64,000 bases of DNA from Acuticoccus sediminis (GTDB taxonomy: Bacteria; Pseudomonadota; Alphaproteobacteria; Rhizobiales; Amorphaceae), in contig NZ_QHHQ01000003.1 in assembly GCF_003258595.1 (NCBI RefSeq), positions 434,001-498,000 on the forward strand, written 5' to 3'. A model generated the notes under the pieces. It was given only the letters and a program-made list of their open reading frames with translations. It was not told the origin of the DNA and did not search any database. Positions 25,991-36,286 of this stretch are shown one piece after another; positions within the stretch are counted from its first letter, which is position 1; each line of letters starts with the position of its first letter. A program made the translations under genes and the position numbers.

Positions 25991-27280
25991 CTACGGCACG
26001 AAACCGAACAGGCGGGGCGCCCACATGAAGGTCTCGGGGAAGTAGGTGACGATGCCGAGCGCCACCAGCATGATCGCGAGCATCGGGATGAGGGGCGGGA
26101 TCAGCTCCACCATCGAGATCTTCGCGATGCGGCAGCCGACGAAGAGCGCCGTTCCCACCGGCGGCGTGATCAGCCCGAAGGTCAGGTTCACCACCATGAT
26201 GACGCCGAGGTGGATGAGGTCGAGCCCCATCGCCTGGGCGAGTGGCAGCAGGATCGGCACCAGCATGATGAGCGCCGGCGTGAGGTCGATGAACAGCCCC
26301 GTCACCAACAGCAGGATGTTGATGATGAGAAGCAGCAGGACCTTGTCGTCCGTCAGGCTGAGGATGTTCTGCGAGATCCACTGCGGCACGTTCTCATAGG
26401 TGAGGATGAACGTGAAGATGGACGTGGTCGCGATCAGGAACAGCACGACTGCGGTGGTGACGATGCTCTCCCACATCAGCGCCGGGAGCTGGCGGACCTT
26501 CACCTCGCGGTAGATCACCATCGTCAGGAAGAGCGCGTAGACCGAGGCGATGGCGCCCGCCTCCGTCGCCGTGAAGACGCCCGACGTGATCCCGCCCAGG
26601 ATGATGACGAGGGTCATCATGCCGAGCCCGCCATCGACCACGCGGGCGAGCTTCTCGCGCCCGGTCAGCTTCGGCGTGCGGGTGTTGTGGTAGAGCCGAC
26701 CGTGGATCCACGCGACGAGCAGCAGGCCGCCGCCGATCAGCAGGCCCGGTGTCAGCCCTGCGAGGAGCAGCCCGCCGACGGAGACCGAGCCGGCAATGTA
26801 GGCGTAGAGGATCATCGAGATCGACGGGGGAATGATCGGCCCCATGGTGGCCGACGCCAGCGTCAGCGCGGTGGCGAAGCGCTTGGTGTAGCCGTCCTTC
26901 TCCATCGCCTCGATCATCATGCGGCCGATCGACGAGACGTCTGCCACCGCCGAGCCCGAGACGCCGCCGAAGAGCATCGACGACATCACGTTGATCTGCG
27001 CCAGCCCGCCCGGCAGGCGCCCGACGATGACCTCGGCGAGGCGCACCAGCCGGCCCGCGACGCCCCCGTTCGCCATCACCACCCCGGTGAAGACGAAGAA
27101 GATGACGGCGAGCAGCGGGAACGAGTTGATCCCGAAGATCATGCGCCGGACGATCGTCATGTTGGTCATGACGTCCATCGACATCGCCGCGATCGCCGAG
27201 GAGATGCCGATGGCGAAGGCGATCGGCATGCCCACGAGGAGAAGGACCACGAAGGTCACGAAGAGGATCAGAACCGTCAT
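25991..27280 (-). CDS. dctM: TRAP transporter large permease (DctM)
   Basis: This 429-residue membrane protein has 11-13 hydrophobic segments and DctM landmarks: MLFGGVSGSAVADVSSIG near residues 97-114 and GLITPPVGTALFVG near residues 374-387. It is the sodium- or proton-coupled transport subunit of a tripartite periplasmic importer. It follows the small permease gene by 4 bp and precedes the kinase gene by 10 bp. Substrates of the family are mostly carboxylates and sugar acids. Confidence 0.92.
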   Translation of the reverse strand: MTVLILFVTFVVLLLVGMPIAFAIGISSAIAAMSMDVMTNMTIVRRMIFGINSFPLLAVIFFVFTGVVMANGGVAGRLVRLAEVIVGRLPGGLAQINVMSSMLFGGVSGSAVADVSSIGRMMIEAMEKDGYTKRFATALTLASATMGPIIPPSISMILYAYIAGSVSVGGLLLAGLTPGLLIGGGLLLVAWIHGRLYHNTRTPKLTGREKLARVVDGGLGMMTLVIILGGITSGVFTATEAGAIASVYALFLTMVIYREVKVRQLPALMWESIVTTAVVLFLIATTSIFTFILTYENVPQWISQNILSLTDDKVLLLLIINILLLVTGLFIDLTPALIMLVPILLPLAQAMGLDLIHLGVIMVVNLTFGLITPPVGTALFVGCRIAKISMVELIPPLIPMLAIMLVALGIVTYFPETFMWAPRLFGFVP

Positions 27281-27284
27281 GGCG

Positions 27285-27791
27285 TCACTCGTAGAGCGGC
27301 GTGTCGGCGGGCCCGCGCTCGATGCCGGCCCAGGCGTTCAGTTCGTTGCGCACGGCAAAGAGGATCATCAGCGCGCCCGAGACGGGGGCGGCGGAGTAGA
27401 ACCACACATTGGTGTAGGGAAGCGACGTCATGTAGTCGCCGCCGAACCGCTCGGTGAGCTCGATCCCGTAGACGAGGAGCACCACGCCGAAGGCGATGAT
27501 GCCGACATCCAGGAAGGTCGACAGAATGCGGTGCGGCAGGCCCTTCAGGCTGTCCTGCAGGAGGGTGAAGGCGACGTGGTCCTTGGCGTCCACGCCGGCC
27601 GCGGCGCCGAGGAAGCCCACCCAGATCATCAGGTAGCGCGGCACCTCCTCCGACCAGGAGAAGACGTTGTTGAAGACGTAGCGCATCACCACCGTGACGA
27701 TGACGATGAGGAAGAGCGCCGTCGCCTGGCACAGTGCGACCACGCGCACCAGCCAGACGACGGCGTCCACCAGCTTGTTGAAAAGCGCCAT
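27285..27791 (-). CDS. dctQ: TRAP transporter small permease (DctQ)
   Basis: This 168-residue protein has four predicted membrane segments and is of the DctQ family; FSWSEEVPRYLMIWVGFLGAA near residues 44-64 is the typical conserved stretch. It sits between the binding protein and large permease genes, with a 28-bp gap to the former. I chose ATG 27791; an in-frame GTG directly before it is possible. DctQ supports assembly and function of the large subunit. Confidence 0.88.
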   Translation of the reverse strand: MALFNKLVDAVVWLVRVVALCQATALFLIVIVTVVMRYVFNNVFSWSEEVPRYLMIWVGFLGAAAGVDAKDHVAFTLLQDSLKGLPHRILSTFLDVGIIAFGVVLLVYGIELTERFGGDYMTSLPYTNVWFYSAAPVSGALMILFAVRNELNAWAGIERGPADTPLYE

Positions 27792-27819
27792 CACGAGGCG
27801 GCGTCCCGAAGGGCGCGGG

Positions 27820-28797
27820 TCAGAACTTCGACCCGCTTTCCAGGAGGTAGTTGACCTCGTCCGCGACGCCGAGCGCCTCGCCCTGCTCTTTCAGGAGCGG
27901 CGTCACCGCGTCGATGAACGGCTGCTTCTCCGGCTCGATGATCTCGGTGAAGAGCGGGCGGAGCTGCTCCAGCGACATCTGCTCGGAGGCGGCCCAGGCG
28001 CCGCGCATGTAGGCCTCGGCCTCGTCGGCAGCCTTCTCGACGGCGGCCTGCTCCTCCTCGGTGAGGCTGTCGTAGACGTCCTGGGACATGATCAGCATGT
28101 CCGGGATGCGGGCGTGCTCGTCGAGGGTGTAGTAGTCGGACACCTCGTAGAACTTCATCGTGAAGACGGAGGGGTGGTTGTTCTCCGCCCCGTCGACGAC
28201 GCCCGTCTGCAGCGCGTTGTAGAGGTCGCCCCAGGCGATCGGCACGCCGGTGCCGCCCATCGCCTCGACCATCTTGATCTGCACCGGGGACGCCATCACG
28301 CGGATCTTCTGCCCGGCGAGGTCGGCGGGGGTGCGGATCGGCTTGTCGGCGAAGAAGTTGCGCGCCCCCGAATCGATGAAGGCGAGCACGTGGATGCCGC
28401 GGTCCTCGAGCGGCTTGACGAACTCAGCCGCCCGGTCGGACGTCAAGTATGTCCAATAGTGGTCAGCGCTTTTGAACAGGAAGGGCAATGAAAACATGTC
28501 CATCCGCCTGTCGATCTGCGACAGGTTCGAGGCGGACACGGTGACGAAGCCGAGCGTGCCGTCCCGCAGGCTTTCCACCGATTCCACGGCGTCCCCGAGG
28601 GCGCGCGCATGGTTGACGTCAATCTTGACCGACCCGTTGGTCAGCTGTTCCACCCGGTCCGCAAAGAATTCGTGGGTCATCGACACGGGGTGAGACGGCG
28701 GTTGAACGCCGTTCAGCTTCAATGTCTTCTCGGCATGGGCGCTGGATACGGACGCGAGCAGCAATGCGGCCAACGCGGCCGTGCGCATGATTTGCAT
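27820..28797 (-). CDS. dctP: TRAP transporter periplasmic binding protein (DctP family)
   Basis: This 325-residue secreted protein has a signal peptide (LAALLLASVSSAHA) and the DctP signature region GQKIRVMASPVQIKMVEAMG near residues 159-178, including the arginine that pairs with a ligand carboxylate. FEVxDY-like FYEVSDYYTL is also typical. I set the start at ATG 28797, with GGGAGG eight bases upstream; a longer open frame upstream runs antisense to the divergent oxidoreductase. It is the first gene of the TRAP-kinase operon. A carboxylated ligand, such as a sugar acid, is likely. Confidence 0.9.
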   Translation of the reverse strand: MQIMRTAALAALLLASVSSAHAEKTLKLNGVQPPSHPVSMTHEFFADRVEQLTNGSVKIDVNHARALGDAVESVESLRDGTLGFVTVSASNLSQIDRRMDMFSLPFLFKSADHYWTYLTSDRAAEFVKPLEDRGIHVLAFIDSGARNFFADKPIRTPADLAGQKIRVMASPVQIKMVEAMGGTGVPIAWGDLYNALQTGVVDGAENNHPSVFTMKFYEVSDYYTLDEHARIPDMLIMSQDVYDSLTEEEQAAVEKAADEAEAYMRGAWAASEQMSLEQLRPLFTEIIEPEKQPFIDAVTPLLKEQGEALGVADEVNYLLESGSKF

Positions 28798-28843
28798 GCA
28801 ATATTCCTCCCAATGTGTTGTAGCCTCGCTCTTCGGCGCGGTC

Positions 28844-28858
28844 TGGTGAGACACACCA
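28844..28858. promoter_or_regulatory. Inverted repeat TGGTG-N5-CACCA between divergent dctP and oxidoreductase genes
   Basis: A 5+5 bp inverted repeat lies midway in the 102-bp gap between the divergent starts. TGGT...ACCA symmetry resembles operators of GntR-type repressors, but no regulator gene lies beside this pair, so the cognate protein would be encoded elsewhere. Confidence 0.3.
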
Positions 28859-28899
28859 TCAGATTTCGAGGGCCTCGCCAAGAATGAAATGAGGGATCT

Positions 28900-29904
28900 A
28901 TGTTTCGATTCAGCGTGGTTGGTCTGGGCATGGCCGTCACACCCCATGCCAGCGCTTTGGCTGATCTTGCCCATCGCGTTGAAATCATTCAGGCCGCCAC
29001 CCGCGCACCGGACCGCGCGGCAGCGTTTACCGCCGCCACCGGCGTTCCCGCCGACACCGACGTCCACGCCGCGCTGACCCATCCGGACGCCGACGCCGTC
29101 CTCCTCCTGACGCCGCCCGACACGCACTTCGCGTTGGGGCAGGTCGCGCTCGACGCCGGCAAGCACCTCCTCGTCGAGAAGCCGCTCGACCGCACGCTGG
29201 CAAGCGCCGAGGCGCTGGTGGCCCACGCGGCGGAGCGCGGGCGCACGCTGGGCGTCGTCCTGCAGCACCGCTTCCGTGACGCGGCGCTGCGGCTGGCGGG
29301 AATCGTCGCGGATGGCGGGCTCGGGCAGCTCACCATGGCAAGCGTCAGCGTCCCCTGGTGGCGCCCGCAGAGCTACTACGACCAGCCGGGCCGGGGCACC
29401 CTCGCCCGCGACGGCGGCGGCGTCCTGCTGACCCAGGCGATCCACGTGGTGGACCTCTTCCGCGCCCTCACCGGCCCCGTCGAAGTGGTCGCCGCCGAGG
29501 CCACCACGACGCCGACCCACGACATGGAGACCGAGGACTACGCCTCGGCGCTGCTGCGCCTCGACGGTGGTGCGCCGGGGGTCCTGATGACGACAACCGC
29601 CTGCTACCCCGGCCTCCCGGAGCGGATCGAGATCGCCGGCACCAAGGGGAGCGCGACGCTGGTGGGCGACGCGCTCGAGGTGCGGTGGCTCACGGGCGAG
29701 ACGGAGAGCCTCGCGGCGGGCGACTCGGGCGGCACCGGTGCGGACCCGATGGCCTTCTCCAGCGAGCCCCACCGGCGTCTCATCGCCGACTTCGTCGACG
29801 CGGTGGAGACCGGCCGCGCGCCACGGGCCTCCGGCGACGAGGCGCTCGCGACCCACCGGCTGATCAACGAGATCCTCGGCCTCACCGAGGTTCCCGTCGC
29901 CTGA
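28900..29904 (+). CDS. Gfo/Idh/MocA family oxidoreductase
   Basis: This 334-residue NAD(P)-dependent enzyme has an N-terminal Rossmann fold (VVGLGMAVTPHA) and the family EKPLD motif near residue 93, whose lysine is catalytic. GGGVLLTQAIHVVDLF near residues 172-187 matches the usual GG...xGxHxxD region and provides the histidine. The family oxidises sugars, inositols and sugar acids or reduces keto forms. It is divergent from the TRAP operon, so the imported compound is a plausible substrate. GAGGG precedes the ATG; its stop codon lies inside a hairpin shared with the opposing phosphatase gene. Confidence 0.87.
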   Translation: MFRFSVVGLGMAVTPHASALADLAHRVEIIQAATRAPDRAAAFTAATGVPADTDVHAALTHPDADAVLLLTPPDTHFALGQVALDAGKHLLVEKPLDRTLASAEALVAHAAERGRTLGVVLQHRFRDAALRLAGIVADGGLGQLTMASVSVPWWRPQSYYDQPGRGTLARDGGGVLLTQAIHVVDLFRALTGPVEVVAAEATTTPTHDMETEDYASALLRLDGGAPGVLMTTTACYPGLPERIEIAGTKGSATLVGDALEVRWLTGETESLAAGDSGGTGADPMAFSSEPHRRLIADFVDAVETGRAPRASGDEALATHRLINEILGLTEVPVA

Positions 29905-29920
29905 CGGCGTGGGCCGTCAG
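29901..29920. terminator. Perfect 8-bp hairpin covering the stop codons of two convergent genes
   Basis: CTGACGGC and GCCGTCAG flank a GTGG loop. The TGA of the oxidoreductase lies in the left arm and the TGA of the phosphatase in the right arm. There is no T-run, so termination would have to be Rho-assisted or structural. Confidence 0.55.
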
Positions 29921-30606
29921 CCCGTCGCGGCCAACGCGTGGCGGCGGGCGAACGCGGCGAAGTCCGACCAGTCGTTGAAGCGGGTGACGGGGCGGATCCC
30001 GTCCCTCTCGCGGGCGTAGCCGGCCTCGTGGAACGCGAAGTCGACGCCGGCCGCGACCGCCGTGCGCGCGTCGACCTCGCTGTCGCCCACGAAGAGCGCC
30101 TCCCCCGTCGCGCCGCCGAGTTCGGCGATGGCGTGGAGAAGCGGTCCCGGATGCGGCTTCGTCTCCGGCAATGTGTCGCCGGTGACGACGGCACCGAAGA
30201 TCGGGGCGAGGCCGAGCGCGTCGAGGACAATGCGCGTCGGCCGCTCCGGCTTGTTGGTGCAGAGCGCCATGGCGATGCCGGCCTCCGCCAGCGTGGCCAG
30301 CGCTTCCCCGGCATTCGGGAACAGGCGGTTGTCGTGGGGCGAGCCGGCGGCGTAGTCGCCCTGAAAGGCCGCATAGCGCTGCTCGAAGTCGTCGGCGGCG
30401 TCGAGGTCGCGCGCGGCCAGCATGCGCCGGAAGAAGACGCGCGACCCGTCGCCGATGAACGCCTTCGTCTGCTCCAGCGACAGCGGCTCGCGGTCGTGCC
30501 GGGCGAGGAACGTTGCGGCGATCGCCTGCAGGGCGGGTGCGGAGTCGATGATCGTCCCGTCGAGATCGAAGACGAACGCGCGGTAGCTCTGCCCGGCCGC
30601 CCTCAC
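29917..30606 (-). CDS. gph: HAD-family phosphoglycolate phosphatase (CbbZ/Gph type)
   Basis: This 229-residue HAD phosphatase has FDLDGTIIDS as motif I, CTNKPE as motif II, KPHPGPLL as motif III and GDSEVD as motif IV. The Gph pattern and location at the end of the Calvin-cycle operon support 2-phosphoglycolate phosphatase, removing the product of RuBisCO oxygenation. The start is a GTG overlapping the cbbY stop (GTGA). It is the last gene of the operon and ends inside the convergent hairpin. Confidence 0.88.
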   Translation of the reverse strand: MRAAGQSYRAFVFDLDGTIIDSAPALQAIAATFLARHDREPLSLEQTKAFIGDGSRVFFRRMLAARDLDAADDFEQRYAAFQGDYAAGSPHDNRLFPNAGEALATLAEAGIAMALCTNKPERPTRIVLDALGLAPIFGAVVTGDTLPETKPHPGPLLHAIAELGGATGEALFVGDSEVDARTAVAAGVDFAFHEAGYARERDGIRPVTRFNDWSDFAAFARRHALAATG

Positions 30607-31313
30607 GCGTGCACCGCCGTGCCGTGTGCGGACGCGGCGAGCGCCATGACGTCGGACGGACCGAGCCCCTCGAGGCTCTCGATAACCGCAGCGCCGGTGA
30701 AGTCGTCGCCGGTGGTGTAGACGCCGGGCGTCGCGACACAGGCGATCCCGGCGGCCCGGGCGGCACGCACTCCGTTCGCCGAGTCCTCCAGTGCCGCCGT
30801 CGCGCCCGCCGGCACGCCGAGCCGCTCGAGCGCGAGGCGGTACACCGCCGGGTCGGGCTTCTTCAGCGGCACCTCGTCGCCGGCGGCGATGACCTCGAAG
30901 ACCGCCGTACTCGGTTCGCCGAAGGCCGCCTCGATCAGCGCGTCGACGTTGGGCCGGCTCGTCGTGGTGGCGATCGCGAGGCGGACCCCCTCGGCGCGGG
31001 CCGTCTCGACGAGCGTCCGCACGCCGGGACGCAGCGCGACCGCGCCGCCTGCCACGAGCCGGCTGTAGCGCACCGTCTTGTCGGCGTGGAGCGCGCGGAT
31101 CACCGGATCGTCCACCTCCACGCCGATGCTGCGGCACCAGTGGGCGATGCGCTCCTTGCCGCCGGTCACGGCGAGGAGCGCGGTGTAGCGCGCGCGTCCC
31201 CAGTGCCAGTCGAGCCCGGCGGCGGCGAATGCCGCGTTGAAGGCGACGCGATGCGCCTCCTCGGTCTCCGCGAGGGTCCCGTCCACGTCGAAGATAAGCG
31301 CCTCAGGCTGCAT
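30603..31313 (-). CDS. cbbY: CbbY family HAD phosphatase (xylulose-1,5-bisphosphatase type)
   Basis: This 236-residue HAD-superfamily protein has [15 protein letters not shown] as motif [11 protein letters not shown] for motif [10 protein letters not shown] for motif III and [10 protein letters not shown] for motif IV, all as in CbbY. Characterised red-type CbbY proteins dephosphorylate xylulose-1,5-bisphosphate, a misfire inhibitor of RuBisCO. It overlaps the end of cbbE by 11 bp and the phosphatase start by 4 bp. The combination with cbbX gives a full RuBisCO maintenance set. Confidence 0.9.
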   Translation of the reverse strand: MQPEALIFDVDGTLAETEEAHRVAFNAAFAAAGLDWHWGRARYTALLAVTGGKERIAHWCRSIGVEVDDPVIRALHADKTVRYSRLVAGGAVALRPGVRTLVETARAEGVRLAIATTTSRPNVDALIEAAFGEPSTAVFEVIAAGDEVPLKKPDPAVYRLALERLGVPAGATAALEDSANGVRAARAAGIACVATPGVYTTGDDFTGAAVIESLEGLGPSDVMALAASAHGTAVHA

Positions 31314-32007
31314 GGGAGCGACACGCGGCCGTCGCCGCCTCCCGGATGGCGCGGATGTTGGCGCCGTAGGGCCCGGGCCGGCCGACCGACCCGCCCTTGA
31401 AGACGGCCGAACCGGCGACGAGCACGTCCGCCCCCGCAGCGACGACGAGCGGCGCGGTCTCCGGCGTCACGCCGCCATCGATCTCGATGTGGATCGGCCG
31501 GTCGCCGATCATCTCGCGCAGGCGAGCGACCTTCGGGACCATCGCCGGAATGAAGCTCTGCCCGCCGAAGCCGGGGTTCACCGTCATCACGCACACGAGG
31601 TCGATACGGTCCATGACGTGGGCGATCGCTTCCGCCGGGGTCGCGGGGTTGAGCGCGACGCCCGCCTTGCAGCCCGCGGCCCGGATCGCCTGGAGGGTCC
31701 GGTCGAGGTGCGGGCCGGCCTCGGCGTGAGCGGTGATGACGTCGGCGCCCGCGTCGGCGAAGGCGCCGATGTAGGGGTCGACCGGCGCGATCATCAGGTG
31801 GACATCCATGACCGTCCTGATGTGGCGGCGGATCGCCCTCACCAGCGGCGGGCCGAAGGTGATGTTGGGCACGAAGTGACCGTCCATCACGTCCACATGG
31901 ACCCAGTCGGCGCCCTCGGCCTCGATCGCCTCGCACTCGCGCCCGAAGTCGGCGAACTCCGCGGAGAGGATCGACGGGGCGATCTTCGGCAAGCGGTCGA
32001 ACGTCAT
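31303..32007 (-). CDS. cbbE: Ribulose-phosphate 3-epimerase
   Basis: This 234-residue TIM-barrel enzyme has the RPE signatures: [14 protein letters not shown] at the N-terminus, [15 protein letters not shown] near residues 39-53 with an Asp-His metal site, [12 protein letters not shown] near residue 144 and EIDGGVTPE near residue 178. It interconverts xylulose-5-phosphate and ribulose-5-phosphate for RuBP regeneration. ATG 32007 overlaps the cbbX stop by four bases (ATGA); the much longer open frame upstream is a shadow of cbbX. Confidence 0.93.
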   Translation of the reverse strand: MTFDRLPKIAPSILSAEFADFGRECEAIEAEGADWVHVDVMDGHFVPNITFGPPLVRAIRRHIRTVMDVHLMIAPVDPYIGAFADAGADVITAHAEAGPHLDRTLQAIRAAGCKAGVALNPATPAEAIAHVMDRIDLVCVMTVNPGFGGQSFIPAMVPKVARLREMIGDRPIHIEIDGGVTPETAPLVVAAGADVLVAGSAVFKGGSVGRPGPYGANIRAIREAATAACRSHAA

Positions 32008-33053
32008 GTCGTGTCCCTTTGTGCGTCGAGCCCGCCGGAGAAGACGCGGCTGGCACGGATGTCCTCCGCCTCGATCGTGGAGAGCTCGGCGGCGCCGAGC
32101 GGGCCGGCGGCGGCGTCGAACAGGCGGTTCGCCTGGCGCAGGCGCGCCCGGTCGAGCGCGTTGCGGATCGAGCGTGCGTTGGCGAAGTGGCGCTGGCCGC
32201 GGCGCAGCGGAATGTACTCGGCCATCGCCTGCCGGGCGCCTTCGCTGAGCGTGTAGTTCTGCGCCGCCAGCATCTGCTCGGCGATGTGGAGGAGCTCGTC
32301 GTTCTCGTAGTCGGGGAACTCGATGTGGTGGGCGATGCGCGAGCGGAAACCGGGGTTGGAGCTGAAGAACCTCTCCATCCGGTCCGCGTAGCCGGCTAGG
32401 ATCACGACGAGGTCGTCGCGGTTGTTCTCCATCACCTGGAGCAGGATCTCGATCGCCTCCTGCCCGTAGTCGCGCTCGTTCTCGGGGCGGTAGAGGTAGT
32501 ACGCCTCGTCGATGAAGAGGACGCCGCCCATCGCCTTCTTCAGCACCTCCTTCGTCTTCGGCGCCGTGTGGCCGATGTACTGGCCGACGAGGTCGTCGCG
32601 GGTGACCGAGACGAGGTGGCCCTTGCGCACGTAGCCGAGGCGGTGCAGCAGGTCGGCCATCTTGAGCGCGACCGTCGTCTTCCCGGTGCCGGGGTTGCCT
32701 GTGAAGCTCATGTGCAGCGTCGGCGTCTCCTGGGCGAGGCCGAGCCGCTTGCGCGCCCGGTCGACCAGCAGGAGCGCGGCCGTCTCGCGGATGCGCTGCT
32801 TGACGGGCGCGAGGCCGATCAGCTCGCGGTCGAGGTCGTCGAGCACGGCACGGACGCCGGAGGTCTCGAAGTCGGCGCGAAGGTCCACCGGCTCGGTGTC
32901 TCCGCCCTGCTCCATGTCCTGCGTTGCCGTTGCCTCCGGTTCGCTCGGCGGCGCCGGGGGTTCGGCGGACGGGGCGGGTTGCGCCGGCTCGTCGGCCGGC
33001 TCGCCGGGGAGTCGGAAGCGCCGTCGTGTGTCGGGTGCGGACGCGTCGGCCAT
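32004..33053 (-). CDS. cbbX: Red-type RuBisCO activase CbbX
   Basis: This 349-residue AAA+ ATPase has Walker A GNPGTGKT (residues 119-126), Walker B LFIDEA (179-184) and the pore-loop stretch [14 protein letters not shown] near residues 156-169. Red-type CbbX forms hexamers that pull on the RuBisCO large-subunit C-terminus to release inhibitory sugar phosphates. The first 55 residues are a Pro/Glu/Ala-rich, probably disordered extension. The gene follows cbbS after an 89-bp gap containing a strong terminator-like hairpin, so its transcription is probably much lower than that of cbbLS. Confidence 0.93.
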   Translation of the reverse strand: MADASAPDTRRRFRLPGEPADEPAQPAPSAEPPAPPSEPEATATQDMEQGGDTEPVDLRADFETSGVRAVLDDLDRELIGLAPVKQRIRETAALLLVDRARKRLGLAQETPTLHMSFTGNPGTGKTTVALKMADLLHRLGYVRKGHLVSVTRDDLVGQYIGHTAPKTKEVLKKAMGGVLFIDEAYYLYRPENERDYGQEAIEILLQVMENNRDDLVVILAGYADRMERFFSSNPGFRSRIAHHIEFPDYENDELLHIAEQMLAAQNYTLSEGARQAMAEYIPLRRGQRHFANARSIRNALDRARLRQANRLFDAAAGPLGAAELSTIEAEDIRASRVFSGGLDAQRDTT

Positions 33054-33077
33054 GGTCGTCAGTCCTCGGGTTCGGCG

Positions 33078-33113
33078 AAAAAGAAGGCGCGGGCGGCGGA
33101 AGGACCGCCCGCG
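33078..33113 (-). terminator. Intra-operon terminator/attenuator hairpin between cbbS and cbbX
   Basis: Read on the minus strand, a perfect 9-bp stem CGCGGGCGG/CCGCCCGCG with an 8-nt loop is followed by CCTTCTTTTTCG. This has all parts of a rho-independent terminator and sits 30 bp after the cbbS stop. It should cut most transcripts after RuBisCO while letting some read into cbbX-E-Y-gph, or stabilise the upstream mRNA. Confidence 0.7.
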
Positions 33114-33142
33114 AGTTGGGGGCCCGCAAGCCCCGGGGAGGA

Positions 33143-33574
33143 TCAGGTCGCGGCGGAGTAGCGCTCGCCTTCAGGCGCGCGCACCGTCACGTAGGATTCG
33201 ATCGTGTAGTGGATCTTCCGCCCCTCGCCCTCCTGCCGCACGAGGCGGAAACCGGGCTCCTTCGCGGGACGGTTGACGATGAAGGCGAGCCGCACCGACT
33301 CCCAGCCGGGCGAGGAGTCGAAGGCGACGACGCGGATGTAGTCCCCGCCGTGGGCCTTGCGGCACTCGTTGACCTCGAAGACCACGGCCGCCGCGTCCGG
33401 ATTGTCGAACATCGGGTGGCCCCACATCTCCCAGTAGACGTTGCGGGGGTGCGGGTCGTCGGTCCACTCGACCGAGACGGCCCAGCCATTGTCGATGCAG
33501 TATTGCGCCTGGGTGTGAATGTCCTCGTCCGTCAGGTCGGGGAGGAACGAGAAAGCGCCTTGGGTGACACGCAT
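33143..33574 (-). CDS. cbbS: RuBisCO small subunit, red type
   Basis: At 143 residues this is longer than plant/cyanobacterial (green) small subunits and has the extended C-terminus ([10 protein letters not shown] region) typical of red-type form I enzymes, which forms the beta-hairpins lining the central pore. [14 protein letters not shown] is the usual N-terminus and [12 protein letters not shown] the conserved middle. AAGGAGG lies six bases before the ATG, and the gene follows cbbL by 11 bp. It assembles as L8S8. Confidence 0.95.
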   Translation of the reverse strand: MRVTQGAFSFLPDLTDEDIHTQAQYCIDNGWAVSVEWTDDPHPRNVYWEMWGHPMFDNPDAAAVVFEVNECRKAHGGDYIRVVAFDSSPGWESVRLAFIVNRPAKEPGFRLVRQEGEGRKIHYTIESYVTVRAPEGERYSAAT

Positions 33575-33585
33575 GGGAAGCCTCC

Positions 33586-35175
<1,590 letters not shown>

Positions 35176-35182
35176 TCAGGGC

Positions 35183-35205
35183 GGCGCGCCGTCGGGGGGC
35201 GCGCC
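35183..35205 (-). other. Intercistronic hairpin between cbbA and cbbL
   Basis: Two copies of the self-complementary 8-mer GGCGCGCC are separated by 7 nt, forming a very stable stem directly after the cbbA stop. No T-tract follows on the minus strand, so an mRNA processing or stability element at the 5' end of cbbLS message is more likely than a terminator. I could not identify a promoter in the remaining gap. Confidence 0.55.
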
Positions 35206-35209
35206 GGGG

Positions 35210-36286
35210 TCAGGCGGCTCGGGCCATGGGGACTGGGCCGAGCGCGCCGGTGGCGTATCGTTCCGCCATTTCGGACATCGGGATCACCTTGATCCGGGAG
35301 GCCTGTCCGGCCGTGCCGAAGGCCTCGAAGCGCTCGCGGCACACCTCCGTCATCGCCTCGGTGGCGGACTTCAGGAACTTGCGCGGGTCGAACTGCGCGG
35401 TGTCCGTGGCGGCGACCCGGCGGATCGCGGCGGTGGCCGCGAGGCGCAGGTCCGTGTCGATGTTCACCTTGCGCACGCCATGCCGGATGCCGCGCACGAT
35501 CTCGTCGACGGGGACGCCGTAGGTCTCGCGCATCTCGCCGCCGTAGGCGTTGAAGATGTCCTGCCACTTCTGCGGCACGGACGAGGAGCCGTGCATCACG
35601 ATGTGCGTGTTCGGCAGCCGGGCGTGGATCTTCTCGATCACGTCCATGGCGAGAACGTCGCCGGTCGGCTTCCTGCTGAACTTGTAGGCGCCGTGGGAGG
35701 TGCCGATGGCGACCGCCAGAGCGTCGACCCCGGTCTCGGCAACGAACGCCGCGGCCTCGTCCGGATCGGTGAGGAGCTGCTCGCGCGAGAGCGTGCCGAC
35801 GGCGCCGTGGCCGTCCTCCTGGTCGCCCTCCCCGGTCTCCAGCGAGCCGAGGCAGCCCAGCTCGCCTTCGACCGACGCGCCCACCATGTGGGCGAGCTCG
35901 GCCACCCAACGGGTGATCGACACGTTGTACTCGTAGTCCGCCGGGGTCTTGCCGTCGGCCTTCAGCGAGCCGTCCATCATGACCGAGGTGAAGCCGTTCT
36001 GGATCGCCGACAGGCAGGTCCTGACGCTCTCGCCGTGGTCCTGGTGCAGGCAGATCGGCAGGCCCGGATAGGACGCGGCCAGCGCCTCGATCATCGCCCG
36101 CAGCATGTTGTCGCCGGCATAGGACCTCGCGCCACGGCTGGCCTGGATGATGACGGGGGAGTCGGTGGCCTTCGCCGCCTCCATGATGGCGATGCCCTGC
36201 TCCATGTTGTTGATGTTGAAGGCCGGCACGCCGTAGCCGTGCTCGGCGGCATGGTCGAGGAGCTGGCGCAGTGTGATGAGGCCCAT
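35210..36286 (-). CDS. cbbA: Fructose-bisphosphate aldolase, class II
   Basis: This 358-residue zinc-dependent aldolase (CbbA type) has [12 protein letters not shown] near residue 78 with metal-binding and catalytic residues, [15 protein letters not shown] near residue 142, [11 protein letters not shown] near residue 197, VMHGSSSVP near residue 229 and [10 protein letters not shown] near residue 275. It makes fructose-1,6- and sedoheptulose-1,7-bisphosphate in the Calvin cycle. ATG 36286 overlaps the cbbT stop by one base (TGATG). Confidence 0.94.
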   Translation of the reverse strand: MGLITLRQLLDHAAEHGYGVPAFNINNMEQGIAIMEAAKATDSPVIIQASRGARSYAGDNMLRAMIEALAASYPGLPICLHQDHGESVRTCLSAIQNGFTSVMMDGSLKADGKTPADYEYNVSITRWVAELAHMVGASVEGELGCLGSLETGEGDQEDGHGAVGTLSREQLLTDPDEAAAFVAETGVDALAVAIGTSHGAYKFSRKPTGDVLAMDVIEKIHARLPNTHIVMHGSSSVPQKWQDIFNAYGGEMRETYGVPVDEIVRGIRHGVRKVNIDTDLRLAATAAIRRVAATDTAQFDPRKFLKSATEAMTEVCRERFEAFGTAGQASRIKVIPMSEMAERYATGALGPVPMARAA

